Of a DNA stretch of 64,000 nt, positions 22,920 through 33,839 are shown piece after piece. Every line of letters begins with the position of its first letter. Position 1 is the stretch's first letter. Position numbers and translations under genes: made by a program. This DNA is from Semisulcospira habei (lineage: Eukaryota > Mollusca > Gastropoda > Semisulcospiridae). Location: contig BTPG01000004.1 in NCBI GenBank assembly GCA_036245525.1, positions 162,560,574 through 162,624,573 of the forward strand. Reading direction: 5' to 3'. The notes under the pieces are model-generated. The model was not told the origin of the DNA. It made no database searches and worked only from the letters and a program-made list of their open reading frames with translations.

Positions 22920-23202
22920 GCGACAGAGCAGCTGCTGGGCGTTGAATATCATCCCAGTCAGCAAAACTTGAGTTGCCTGACCGACGTTGACCGCAATTGT
23001 CCGACACATACTCGTGCGCGGGTCAGCTACGACCGGCGACGGCGGCCCGAAGTTCATTGGCATGCAGTAAGATCAAAAACTGGGCATGCGCCCACTGGCG
23101 GGAGGTAGCTACGATCGGGCAGGCGTGAGGCATGAATGATACAATTTGCCCCGTGCCATGGACAGCCTACCCAAGAAGGCCTGTACTCGAATGGGAAGCA
23201 AT

Positions 23203-23453
23203 TTAACCCCTTCACTACCGACAAAATGTGAACACAAAGCAACTGCATGAGACATAGATCCCCATGAACCCCGGCGACTGCGGGGGCTCATGAGGTTCTA
23301 TGCCTTTTGCTGAGACCAATTTGTATCCATGTTCCGCGGACGGTTGTGACATTTGGTTGTTGAATGAACAAAGATTTCAGAATAAAAATATGCGGCGTCC
23401 TGTGGCAGGAAAACGGCAGCACAATCCGCGTCCACTGGAAGTGAAGGGGTTAA
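23203..23453. mobile_element. TTAA palindromic element, family 3, left unit
   Basis: TTAACCCCTTCACTACCG at 23203 and tggaagtgaaggggttaa ending 23453 form inverted ends. Inside, catagatccccatgaaccccg pairs with cgggggctcatgaggttctatg (about 23252-23302) as a hairpin. It shares its right TTAA with the next element. No protein is encoded. Confidence 0.65.
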
Positions 23454-23629
23454 CCTCTTCACTGCCAGTGGACGCAGGTTGTGTTGTTGACGTCATTGTT
23501 TCGTTCAACGTCAAAGATCCCCAGCGTCAAAGGAACATGGACACGATGAAGTCTCAGCGCGGGCTCATGAGGATCTATGCCTCTTGCATTTAAGCACTGT
23601 TCGTCGTGATCCGGCAGTGAAGGGGTTAC
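23450..23629. mobile_element. TTAA palindromic element, family 3, right unit
   Basis: TTAACCTCTTCACTGCC at 23450 and ggcagtgaaggggttac ending 23629 form inverted ends. It contains cgggctcatgaggatctatg, half of the family 3 hairpin. A related element lies at 49487-49696. Confidence 0.65.
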
Positions 23630-24452
23630 GACTGGTCGCAGCTCTTGAGAATACATGCGTCTTGCTGGCGCAGATCGGCACCATGGCAGTACGCCATACA
23701 TAGAAAATCGTCGTGGCTAGCAGAGTTGGGAGCAAAACTTTAGGAACGTGTTGGGCTGAGGACAATAAATTATTATGTGGGGTCCCGTGTGGACCTGGCG
23801 CTGGACTGGGCAGGTGAAAGGAATCTGTATTGCTGACAAGGCCAGGGACGATTCTTAATGAGCGTGGGGTCAAAAGGTCGTGTGCGCGAAAACGAGGCTA
23901 TCTGGGGCTGGACGCGCGACAGCAACATGACGAGTGAAAGCGCAGAACGTCGAGGCCTTAGAGTTATGCCGTATTTTGAGCATTAGCAAATATCTGACCA
24001 CATATAAAAATCAGTCCCCTGTAAACCAATCACAGCCATTTGCGTTGAAGCTTGATTGAATTGTGTTCGAAGAAACTTGTCAGCAGATGGAGCATTCAGA
24101 AGATTGTGGTTTTATGATTTTCTTCTACACATTTGAGATATATGAGTGTTTTGTCAAAGCTTACACGGAACTTGTAACATACTGAGTGCACACTATTTTT
24201 TTTTCAAAGATTTGACAGCACATTAGCATTGTTGGAGGGGTCAGCTCGGGTATATTTTGTGAATTTAGCCAGCGAAAACAACACAGTTTGAATTCAATTA
24301 TCGGTTGTGGGCCTACTTAGTGTTGTCCCATGCTGCCCCCTCCCCATCCCCCCTCAATGTTTCCAGTTTGGTGAATTCAAGCATGTGTGGGTGTGCGTCA
24401 GGTAGATAAATAAGATAGCGGGTTAACACTATCTACAAGTGTTTGTCCTCTC
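23630..24452. other. No gene recognised
   Basis: No domain or repeat relationship is visible. Confidence 0.4.
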
Positions 24453-24540
24453 TTAACCATTTCGCAGTTGGTAGCAATTTCAGAAGTGTTTTTCACAGGC
24501 ATCATTTCAACCAAATCGCTGCTGACAGCTAAAGGGTTAA
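24453..24540. mobile_element. Short TTAA-flanked element
   Basis: TTAACCATTTCGCAGTTGGTAGC at 24453 and its imperfect complement gctgacagctaaagggttaa ending 24540 give inverted ends of about 20 bp on an 88-bp element. It resembles the element at 3967 in layout. Confidence 0.5.
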
Positions 24541-24594
24541 AATTGTTGAAGTCAGAAGACTGCAGCAGAATAAAATGTATGACATTCATCACTC

Positions 24595-24616
24595 TGTGTG
24601 TGTGTGTGTGTGTGTG

Positions 24617-24676
<60 letters not shown>
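24595..24676. repeat. (TG)n microsatellite
   Basis: About 40 TG units with one CGTGTA interruption. Confidence 0.95.
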
Positions 24677-24678
<2 letters not shown>

Positions 24679-24699
24679 TGTGTGAGTGTGGCAGCACTG

Positions 24700-24810
24700 C
24701 TCAATCATCTAAAGGGATCAACAATGACATTTGAAGGGTAGTGCCATGGTATTTTCATGTGTTAAGCTGATCAGACAATACCCTTAAGCTATCACAGCTG
24801 ATCCCCTGTT
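24700..24810. repeat. Diverged hairpin family 1 copy
   Basis: tttgaagggtagtgcca and caatacccttaagctatca keep the outer arms of the family 1 palindrome. The central caagctattctgg arms have decayed. Confidence 0.5.
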
Positions 24811-25768
24811 TTCTTGTGAAATCAAGATTGTAAGCCAAAACTTTAATACATTGACATTCTATAGCAAAACACGCACACATACACACGTGAGAACAGGCAC
24901 CTAACTTAAATTTTACAACAACAAAAATAAATGTTAACAGAGCAGAACCTGTTCTGGCAATCACCATTTTTGCTAGAAGAAAGTGGCCTTAAACATCTCA
25001 TTCTGTCTCAAGAGAGGACGGTCTTGTAGGGCAAACAGTGGCATCCGGGCTGCAGCCACCTAAATGTTGGTCTATAAAGACAGGTGATCTGCTATAAGGA
25101 TGGTCGCTCTAAACAGTTTCTGCTGTAGACCATAAAGTCTATACATGCAAGTTTCTCTCACACCCGCAACACACTTGCACATGCACCCACACACGAGCAG
25201 ACGAATTCGGATCAACCACTCCTTCCTTCGTTGAGTTTCGGTTGCTTTTGGAAAAGTATGAAATTAAAGTTTTGCGTTTTTATTATTCTGTGCTCTATTT
25301 CATGTGCACACAGGAACAACGCAATGGCGTTTCCATCTACGCTTCGACTGCTCCTTTTCTGTCGCCATGAAAGTACTGTCTGCCCCTCCCACATGTTCCC
25401 CATATAGCCTCGCTTTCGATGCGACCTTCACCTCATGAATATTCGTTGAGAATGGTCCATGGTGCTGACACATTTGGTCCTTAATGCTGACAGGTGCACC
25501 TGCTGACAGTGATACGGCCGCGTGATCAAACGCCTTGTGTTGTAGTTCAGTGAACGGCGTGGGACTGAAGTCTGTTTTGTTAAAACTGAACAGCTACTCG
25601 CTTTTGATTAATTCTTGCCGTGAAGTTTTAAACATGATACATATATATTTTTCCTATTCAATATTCTGTGTTATTGTTCTAATTTTTTCAATTCCGTATT
25701 TCTTCAGGATGAAAGCACGCAGCATAATACGTAATTCATTTGTAAATAGTGTGCACGTAACTCATTCG
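24811..25768. other. No gene recognised
   Basis: AT-rich intergenic or intronic sequence with no supported exon or repeat. Confidence 0.4.
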
Positions 25769-25811
25769 TAACTCATTCGAGACGTGCCGCCGCACGTCTC
25801 GATTGAGTTAA
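25769..25811. mobile_element. Hairpin family 2, centre-deleted copy
   Basis: taactcattcgagacgtgcc is followed directly by ggcacgtctc-type complement (gcacgtctcgattgagttaa). The outer arms of the 80-bp family 2 palindrome are intact while the inner tccggatacgcgg arms and loop are gone. The result is a 43-bp palindrome with almost no loop. Confidence 0.7.
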
Positions 25812-26259
25812 CGCATTTGTGGTATCCAGAGGTGTCATACGGCCTAATACAAACAGTTGCATGGTACATGAAGACATATGAAACTCACTTCTGGATTCAC
25901 GAAAGACGGCGTTTTTAGTACATTGGCCAAGCAAAAACATTTAGGCCGTCCGGATAGGAGGTAAACACCTCCTCCCCCCCTCCCCCCCCCCCACCCCACC
26001 CCCTGCGGGGGATTGGAGACCACATTTTTTTCGGAAGCCTATCACCAATGAAGACGAATAAATACCGTATTGAATATGGGAGTGCATGTACTATGGTCAT
26101 ACTTTCCTTTTCTGGGCCCTGTATTTTGCTTTTGGGGGTAGGGTTGGTGTTAACGATGCAGTTCCACGGCACCCCCAACCCCCATTCACTTCACCCTCCC
26201 CCCCCCCCCAACTTCCCCGCCTTTCCGCTCCCTGAGCGCCTTCTGCACTGCTACATTCC
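25812..26259. other. C-rich patches, no gene recognised
   Basis: C runs at about 25968-26002 and 26197-26212 resemble family G composition. No coding exon is supported. Confidence 0.4.
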
Positions 26260-26388
26260 ACCACGCTGCCATCCACCACGACGACGGCAGCACTGGTAAT
26301 ACTATCACCACCGCCAGCAGCGACATCAGCCACAACGTCGGCAGCACTAGCACTGTTTCTTCCATCGTCAACAGCGACAACAGTGGTG

Positions 26389-26525
26389 GTGCTGTCATCA
26401 GCAATGACGCCACTAGCAATAGCGCTGTTGTCGCTACCAGCAACAGCGACAGCGGTGCTAATGTTGCCATTAACCACGACGTCGGGAGCAGTGGCACTCA
26501 GGCCCCCATTCTTGCTCCTGTACAG
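26389..26525 (+). repeat. Left copy of a 137-bp direct repeat bracketing the array
   Basis: Identical to 31732-31868 except for one base. It encodes the last degenerate repeats and the APILAPVQ end that leads into ORF1. Here it is followed by minisatellite units instead of ORF1. Confidence 0.9.
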
Positions 26526-29500
26526 TGACGTCGACAGCACTGGAACTATCTAAACCGCCAACTGCGACAGCAGTGGTAGTGCTGCCATCAGACATGACAT
26601 CAGCAGCACCAACGCTAACAGAGACAACAACAGTTGCAGTGCTGCATCCTGCCACGACGTCAGCAGCACTGGGACTGTCATCACCACCGCCGACAGCGAC
26701 AACAGTGGCAGAGCTGCTATCAGCCACGACGTCAGCAGCACTGGCACTGTCATCACCACCACCAACAGTGACAACAGCAGTGGCAGTGCAGCTATCAACC
26801 ATGACGTCAGCAGCAATGGCACCCTCATTACCACCGCTGACAGCGACAACATCAGTATCAGTGCTGCTATCAGCCACGATGTCAGCAGCCCTGGCATTAT
26901 CATCACCACCGCCAACAGCGACAACAACAGTGGCAGTGCTGCCATCAGCCAAGACGTCAGCAGCACTGGCACTATCATCACCCCTGACAACAGTGACAAC
27001 AACAGTGGCAGTGCTGCTATCAACCATGACGTCAGCAGCAATGGCACTATCATCACCACCGCAGACAGCGACAACAACAGTGGCAGTGTGGCCATCAGCC
27101 ATAACGACGGCAGCACTGACACTATCATCACCACCGCCAACAGCGCCAACAACAGTGGCAGTGCTGCCGTCATCCACGACGTCAGCAGCACTGGCACCAT
27201 CATCATCACCACCAACAGCGACAACAACAGTGACAGTGCTGCTCTCAGTCACGACGTCGGCAACACTGGCACTATCATCACAACCGCCAACAGCGACAAC
27301 AACAGTGATAGTGCTGCTCTCAGTCACGACGTCGGCAACACTGGCACTATCATCACAACCGCCAACAGCGACAACAACAGTGATAGTGCTGCTCTCAGTC
27401 ACGACGTCAGCAGCACTGGCACCATCATCATCACCACCAACAGCGACAACAACAGTGACAGTGCTGCTCTCAGTCACGACGTCGGCAACACTGGCACTAT
27501 CATCACAACCGCCAACAGCGACAACAACAGTGATAGTGCTGCTCTCAGTCACGACGTCAGCAGCACTGGCACCATCATCATCACCACCAACAGCGACAAC
27601 AACAGTGATAGTGCTGCTCTCAGTCACGACGTCAGCAGCACTGGCACCATCATCATCACCACCAACAGCGACAACAACAGTGATAGTGCTGCTCTCAGTC
27701 ACGACGTCGGCAACACTGGCACTATCATCACAACCGCCAACAGCGACAACAACAGTGATAGTGCTGCTCTCAGTCACGACGTCAGCAGCACTGGCACCAT
27801 CATCATCACCACCAACAGCGACAACAACAGTGATAGTGCTGCTCTCAGTCACGACGTCAGCAGCACTGGCACCATCATCATCACCACCAACAGCGACAAC
27901 AACAGTGATAGTGCTGCTCTCAGTCACGACGTCGGCAACACTGGCACTATCATCACAACCGCCAACAGCGACAACAACAGTGATAGTGCTGCTCTCAGTC
28001 ACGACGTCAGCAGCACTGACACCATCATCATCACCACCAACAGCGACAACAACAGTGACAGTGCTGCTCTCAGTCACGACGTCGGCAACACTGGCACTAT
28101 CATCATCACCACCAACAGCGACAACAACAGTGACAGTGCTGCTCTCAGTCACGACGTCGGCAACACTGGCACTATCATCACAACCGCCAACAGCGACAAC
28201 AACAGTGACAGTGCTGCTCTCAGTCACGACGTCAGCAGCACTGGCACTATCATCACAACCGCCAACAGCGACAACAACAGTGATAGTGCTGCTCTCAGTC
28301 ACGACGTCAGCAGCACTGGCACCATCATCATCACCACCAACAGCGACAACAACAGTGACAGTGCTGCTCTCAGTCACGACGTCGGCAACACTGGCACTAT
28401 CATCACAACCGCCAACAGCGACAACAACAGTGATAGTGCTGCTCTCAGTCACGACGTCGGCAACACTGGCACTATCATCACAACCGCCAACAGCGACAAC
28501 AACAGTGATAGTGCTGCTCTCAGTCACGACGTCAGCAGCACTGGCACCATCATCATCACCACCAACAGCGACAACAACAGTGATAGTGCTGCTCTCAGTC
28601 ACGACGTCGGCAACACTGGCACTATCATCACAACCGCCAACAGCGACAACAACAGTGATAGTGCTGCTCTCAGTCACGACGTCAGCAGCACTGGCACCAT
28701 CATCATCACCACCAACAGCGACAACAACAGTGACAGTGCTGCTCTCAGTCACGACGTCGGCAACACTGGCACTATCATCACAACCGCCAACAGCGACAAC
28801 AACAGTGATAGTGCTGCTCTCAGTCACGACGTCAGCAGCACTGGCACCATCATCATCACCACCAACAGCGACAACAACAGTGACAGTGCTGCTCTCAGTC
28901 ACGACGTCGGCAACACTGGCACTATCATCACAACCGCCAACAGCGACAACAACAGTGATAGTGCTGCTCTCAGTCACGACGTCGGCAACACTGGCACCAT
29001 CATCATCACCACCAACAGCGACAACAACAGTGATAGTGCTGCTCTCAGTCACGACGTCAGCAGCACTGGCACCATCATCATCACCACCAACAGCGACAAC
29101 AACAGTGACAGTGCTGCTCTCAGTCACGACGTCGGCAACACTGGCACTATCATCACAACCGCCAACAGCGACAACAACAGTGATAGTGCTGCTCTCAGTC
29201 ACGACGTCAGCAGCACTGGCACCATCATCATCACCACCAACAGCGACAACAACAGTGACAGTGCTGCTCTCAGTCACGACGTCGGCAACACTGGCACTAT
29301 CATCATCACCACCAACAGCGACAACAACAGTGACAGTGCTGCTCTCAGTCACGACGTCGGCAACACTGGCACTATCATCACAACCGCCAACAGCGACAAC
29401 AACAGTGACAGTGCTGCTCTCAGTCACGACGTCAGCAGCACTGGCACTATCATCACAACCGCCAACAGCGACAACAACAGTGATAGTGCTGCTCTCAGTC

Positions 29501-31731
29501 ACGACGTCAGCAGCACTGGCACCATCATCATCACCACCAACAGCGACAACAACAGTGACAGTGCTGCTCTCAGTCACGACGTCGGCAACACTGGCACTAT
29601 CATCACAACCGCCAACAGCGACAACAACAGTGATAGTGCTGCTCTCAGTCACGACGTCGGCAACACTGGCACTATCATCACAACCGCCAACAGCGACAAC
29701 AACAGTGATAGTGCTGCTCTCAGTCACGACGTCAGCAGCACTGGCACCATCATCATCACCACCAACAGCGACAACAACAGTGATAGTGCTGCTCTCAGTC
29801 ACGACGTCGGCAACACTGGCACTATCATCACAACCGCCAACAGCGACAACAACAGTGATAGTGCTGCTCTCAGTCACGACGTCAGCAGCACTGGCACCAT
29901 CATCATCACCACCAACAGCGACAACAACAGTGACAGTGCTGCTCTCAGTCACGACGTCGGCAACACTGGCACTATCATCACAACCGCCAACAGCGACAAC
30001 AACAGTGATAGTGCTGCTCTCAGTCACGACGTCAGCAGCACTGGCACCATCATCATCACCACCAACAGCGACAACAACAGTGACAGTGCTGCTCTCAGTC
30101 ACGACGTCGGCAACACTGGCACTATCATCACAACCGCCAACAGCGACAACAACAGTGATAGTGCTGCTCTCAGTCACGACGTCAGCAGCACTGGCACCAT
30201 CATCATCACCACCAACAGCGACAACAACAGTGACAGTGCTGCTCTCAGTCACGACGTCAGCAGCACTGGCACCATCATCATCACCACCAACAGCGACAAC
30301 AACAGTGATAGTGCTGCTCTCAGTCACGACGTCGGCAGCACTGGCACCATCATCATCACCACCAACAGCGACAACAACAGTGATAGTGCTGCTCTCAGTC
30401 ACGACGTCAGCAGCACTGGCACCATCATCATCACCACCAACAGCGACAACAACAGTGATAGTGCTGCTCTCAGTCACGACGTCGGCAACACTGGCACTAT
30501 CATCACAACCGCCAACAGCGACAACAACAGTGATAGTGCTGCTCTCAGTCACGACGTCAGCAGCACTGGCACCATCATCATCACCACCAACAGCGACAAC
30601 AACAGTGACAGTGCTGCTCTCAGTCACGACGTCGGCAACACTGGCACTATCATCACAACCGCCAACAGCGACAACAACAGTGATAGTGCTGCTCTCAGTC
30701 ACGACGTCGGCAACACTGGCACTATCATCACAACCGCCAACAGCGACAACAACAGTGACAGTGCTGCTCTCAGTCACGACGTCAGCAGCACTGGCACTAT
30801 CATCACAACCGCCAACAGCGACAACAACAGTGATAGTGCTGCTCTCAGTCACGACGTCAGCAGCACTGGCACCATCATCATCACCACCAACACAACAACA
30901 GTGACAGTGCTGCTCTCAGTCACGACGTCGGCAACACTGGCACTATCATCACAACCGCCAACAGCGACAACAACAGTGACAGTGCTGCTCTCAGTCACGA
31001 CGTCGGCAACACTGGCACTATCATCACAACCGCCAACAGCGACAACAACAGTGACAGTGCTGCTCTCAGTCACGACGTCGGCAACACTGGCACTATCATC
31101 ACAACCGCCAACAGCGACAACAACAGTGATAGTGCTGCTCTCAGTCACGACGTCGGCAACACTGGCACTATCATCACAACCGCCAACAGCGACAACAACA
31201 GTGATAGTGCTGCTCTCAGTCACGACGTCAGCAGCACTGGCACCATCATCATCACCACCAACAGCGACAACAACAGTGATAGTGCTGCTCTCAGTCACGA
31301 CGTCAGCAGCACTGGCACCATCATCATCACCACCAACAGCGACAACAACAGTGACAGTGCTGCTCTCAGTCACGACGTCGGCAACACTGGCACTATCATC
31401 ACAACCGCCAACAGCGACAACAACAGTGATAGTGCTGCTCTCAGTCACGACGTCGGCAACACTGGCACTATCATCACAACCGCCAACAGCGACAACAACA
31501 GTGACAGTGCTGCTCTCAGTCACGACGTCAGCAGCACTGGCACCATCATCATCACCACCAACAGCGACAACAACAGTGACAGTGCTGCTCTCAGTCACGA
31601 CGTCGGCAACACTGGCACTATCATCACAACCGCCAACAGCGACAACAACAGTGATAGTGCTGTCATCAGCCATGACGTCCGCAGCACTGACGCTGCTCCC
31701 TCCACGGCCAACAGCGACAACAACTGCGGTA

Positions 31732-31868
31732 GTGCTGTCATCAGCAATGACGCCACTAGCAATAGCACTGTTGTCGCTACCAGCAACAGCGACAGCGGTG
31801 CTAATGTTGCCATTAACCACGACGTCGGGAGCAGTGGCACTCAGGCCCCCATTCTTGCTCCTGTACAG
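31732..31868 (+). repeat. Right copy of the 137-bp direct repeat
   Basis: The junction copy: it continues in frame into VVESACQTGCPV of ORF1. The distance to the left copy is 5,343 bp. Confidence 0.9.
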
Positions 31869-32142
31869 GTGGTCGAGTCCGCGTGCCAGACTGGCTGCCC
31901 TGTGATTTTGAGCCTAGACCCCCTGGTTGTGGAACGCCTGATGGCGGAGATATCTGCTCTCCGGGCCGCCGTTGGGGAGATCCGCCACTCCTACAACACA
32001 GAAGTGGATTCTCTCCATACAGAGATCAGGCACCTGCATGAACGGGTCACCAAACTAGAAGGGGAGAAGGAGGGTCAAAGAAGCGGCAAGAAAGCAGCAA
32101 AAACACCTCCTATGCCCCCTCCAACGCCCAGCACAAGCAAGT
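31732..32142 (+). pseudogene. LINE ORF1, repeat end and coiled-coil region
   Basis: The frame enters from the 75-bp array and reads through VVESACQTGCPVILSLDPL into a heptad-like helix (VVERLMAEISALRAAVGEI, then LHTEIRHLHERVTKLEGEKE). A basic KKAAKTPPMPPP tail follows and a TGA lies at 32140-32142. A coiled coil that trimerises or oligomerises ORF1p is common in LINE ORF1 proteins, which bind element RNA. The TGA is bypassed by a one-base frame change that continues QVMDNAHTSKTTADPRS. That indicates a frameshift mutation and not the natural end. Confidence 0.75.
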
Positions 32143-33261
32143 GATGGATAATGCACACACCAGCAAGACAACGGCAGACCCCCGGAGCGCAGCTCATGAC
32201 GACACCACTACTTCGCCGACCCCCCCACCCCCAGCAAAAAGAACCAGTACCTAATGCGCGACCCCCTCCAGCCGCCGTCAATCCCACTATCCATCCCGGG
32301 ATACCAGAGCTGAGGCCTAACACCTAGACGCTACTTCTTGGCGACTCGGTACTGCGCGGCCTGCACGGTAATCTGATGTCTGTCACTGACACAGACAAGG
32401 CGCAAGTTGTGTCAGTTGTGCCTCAGCAGAGCCGACATCCTTCAGCGCCTTCACGATTCCGAGCCCACGAATACAGTCACCACATTCGTTGTACATGTTG
32501 GCATAAACGACTGTAAGCGTGGGTTCGTCATCGGCAGGAAGGGCTGGAGGGATGTGATCTCCGCTGCCAAACACGCCTTCCCTAAAGCGAAGATCTACAT
32601 GTCCTCCGTCTTGCCAGTAAATAACGATCGCCAGCAAATAGACCCGTGCATCGCCGACACCAACATGTACCTGAGAGAAGTGTGCGAGTCGCTAAAGTTA
32701 AACCTCGTTGACAATGACTGTGCCTTCTATACTATGACAGGCGAACTGAAAACTGGATGGTACACATATACAATTCATCCCAAGCGGACATATTCTAGCA
32801 GCGCCTCTAGCGTAATGTCGCGTCACAAAGATGGGCAACAACACCCCCGCCAACACACGCAACAAGACAAGCATGATAGCGAGGACAGAAACTCGCGAAA
32901 AGAACGTGGACTGCACCGAGGGCCGCCACAGCTGAAAACTTCGCCTGATCAGAGGGATCCAAATCCCTGTGAAAAAGCTACCCCGATAATGTCGGGTAAT
33001 CCCATCCAGCCGATCGATAGATCAAAGGATGCACCGACCACTGACCCGAAGCAACAGCGACCCCTGTACGGCTATGCTCCACAGCATATGGGCCCCCCGC
33101 CTGTTGCCCCGACTGGTCGGCCTATGTACCCGTACCCTTCTTACTTTTACCCCTACCCCCTCCAGTGCCAGCCCTCAGCCTCACGTGGACAGCTTAGTGA
33201 CAGTGATTTTGCAGTGTTGTTTAATCTGCTTGATAGGATCAGGCCACGTGCCGGACAGTAG
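32143..33261 (+). pseudogene. LINE ORF1, SGNH/GDSL-type esterase region and tail
   Basis: After a TAA and a TAG in the linker the frame gives LLLGDSVLRGL at about 32331-32363, with the GDS nucleophile serine at 32346. After another frame change near 32410-32440 a 284-codon frame gives VVHVGINDCKRG (G-x-N-D block, 32488-32520) and a terminal TIHP block at about 32766. The aspartate expected just before the histidine is not seen. This is the esterase found in CR1-group ORF1 proteins. A proline-, tyrosine- and glutamine-rich tail follows, ending at 33261. Two stops and at least two frameshifts mean no single protein can be made. Confidence 0.75.
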
Positions 33262-33839
33262 ATAGTGTGATTCTAGGCGTCTGGTGTAATTTCTTGCCCA
33301 GGGATTTTTGACAGGTTTCTAGTGTGTGATCGGTTAACTGCTTAATTGGAATAACAAATCGACGAAGTTGATATTTCTTTCTTTTAATTATTTTATCTTC
33401 TTTGCAATAGAATAGCGTGTAGTCATAACATTTATTCTCTTTTTTTTTCAATCACTCTTTTTTTTGGTGATAATCAATTATCTTGTACTTTGCATTTATC
33501 GGCAAGCAAAAACTCTGACACGCGTCCTTGCTTACGTCATTCGTTCTTGAACATAGTTCCTTCAACTGGTTCTTTTTGTGAGACAGTGGAAGCAGTGGCA
33601 CTGATGTGGACACGTATGTGAATGTACTGTGAGAACCTTTGAGTGCCCGTGTGTGTATTGCTCAATTTCACTTCCAACCGGTTTTGTTCATTATCTCTTA
33701 TTGACACTTCATACACCAAGGGAATACTGTTTCTTCCTGTAGTTTTATTTGTGTACAAAACCTTCCTTGTCACAAGCTTTTTTTTATATACCTCTTTAAA
33801 GAAGACAATTTTTGTACTTTTATATACTTTGACGTTCAT
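33262..33839 (+). other. Spacer between LINE ORF1 and ORF2
   Basis: AT-rich and without motifs. An open frame enters ORF2 from 33643, but LINE-like sequence begins only at about 33890 (KIGHLNIYHLVNKV). Confidence 0.6.

Larger units (their letters stand above)
26260..31868 (+). repeat. 75-bp minisatellite, about 5.5 kb, N-terminal extension of a LINE ORF1
   Basis: A 75-bp unit encodes a 25-residue repeat in the plus frame that joins ORF1 (type: SDSAALSHDVSSTGTIIITT). Units before about 27180 are diverged; those from 27181 to 31660 (about 60) are almost identical. Two main types alternate irregularly: one with gtcagcagcactggcacc, the other with gtcggcaacactggcact. Because 75 is a multiple of 3, three frames stay open for over 4 kb (two plus, one minus), so frame length itself is not evidence of a protein. 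In the S/N/D/T-rich frame a 4-bp deletion at about 30892 shifts the phase. After it this frame runs without a stop through degenerate repeats into the ORF1 coiled coil. Each unit holds a gacgtca/gacgtcg motif resembling a CRE half-site. Confidence 0.9.

Noticed and set aside
26470..30904. Giant repeat proteins of about 1,460 residues on either strand
   Set aside because: They follow from a 75-bp unit with no stop in those phases; starts and ends are arbitrary and only the ORF1-joined frame has outside support.
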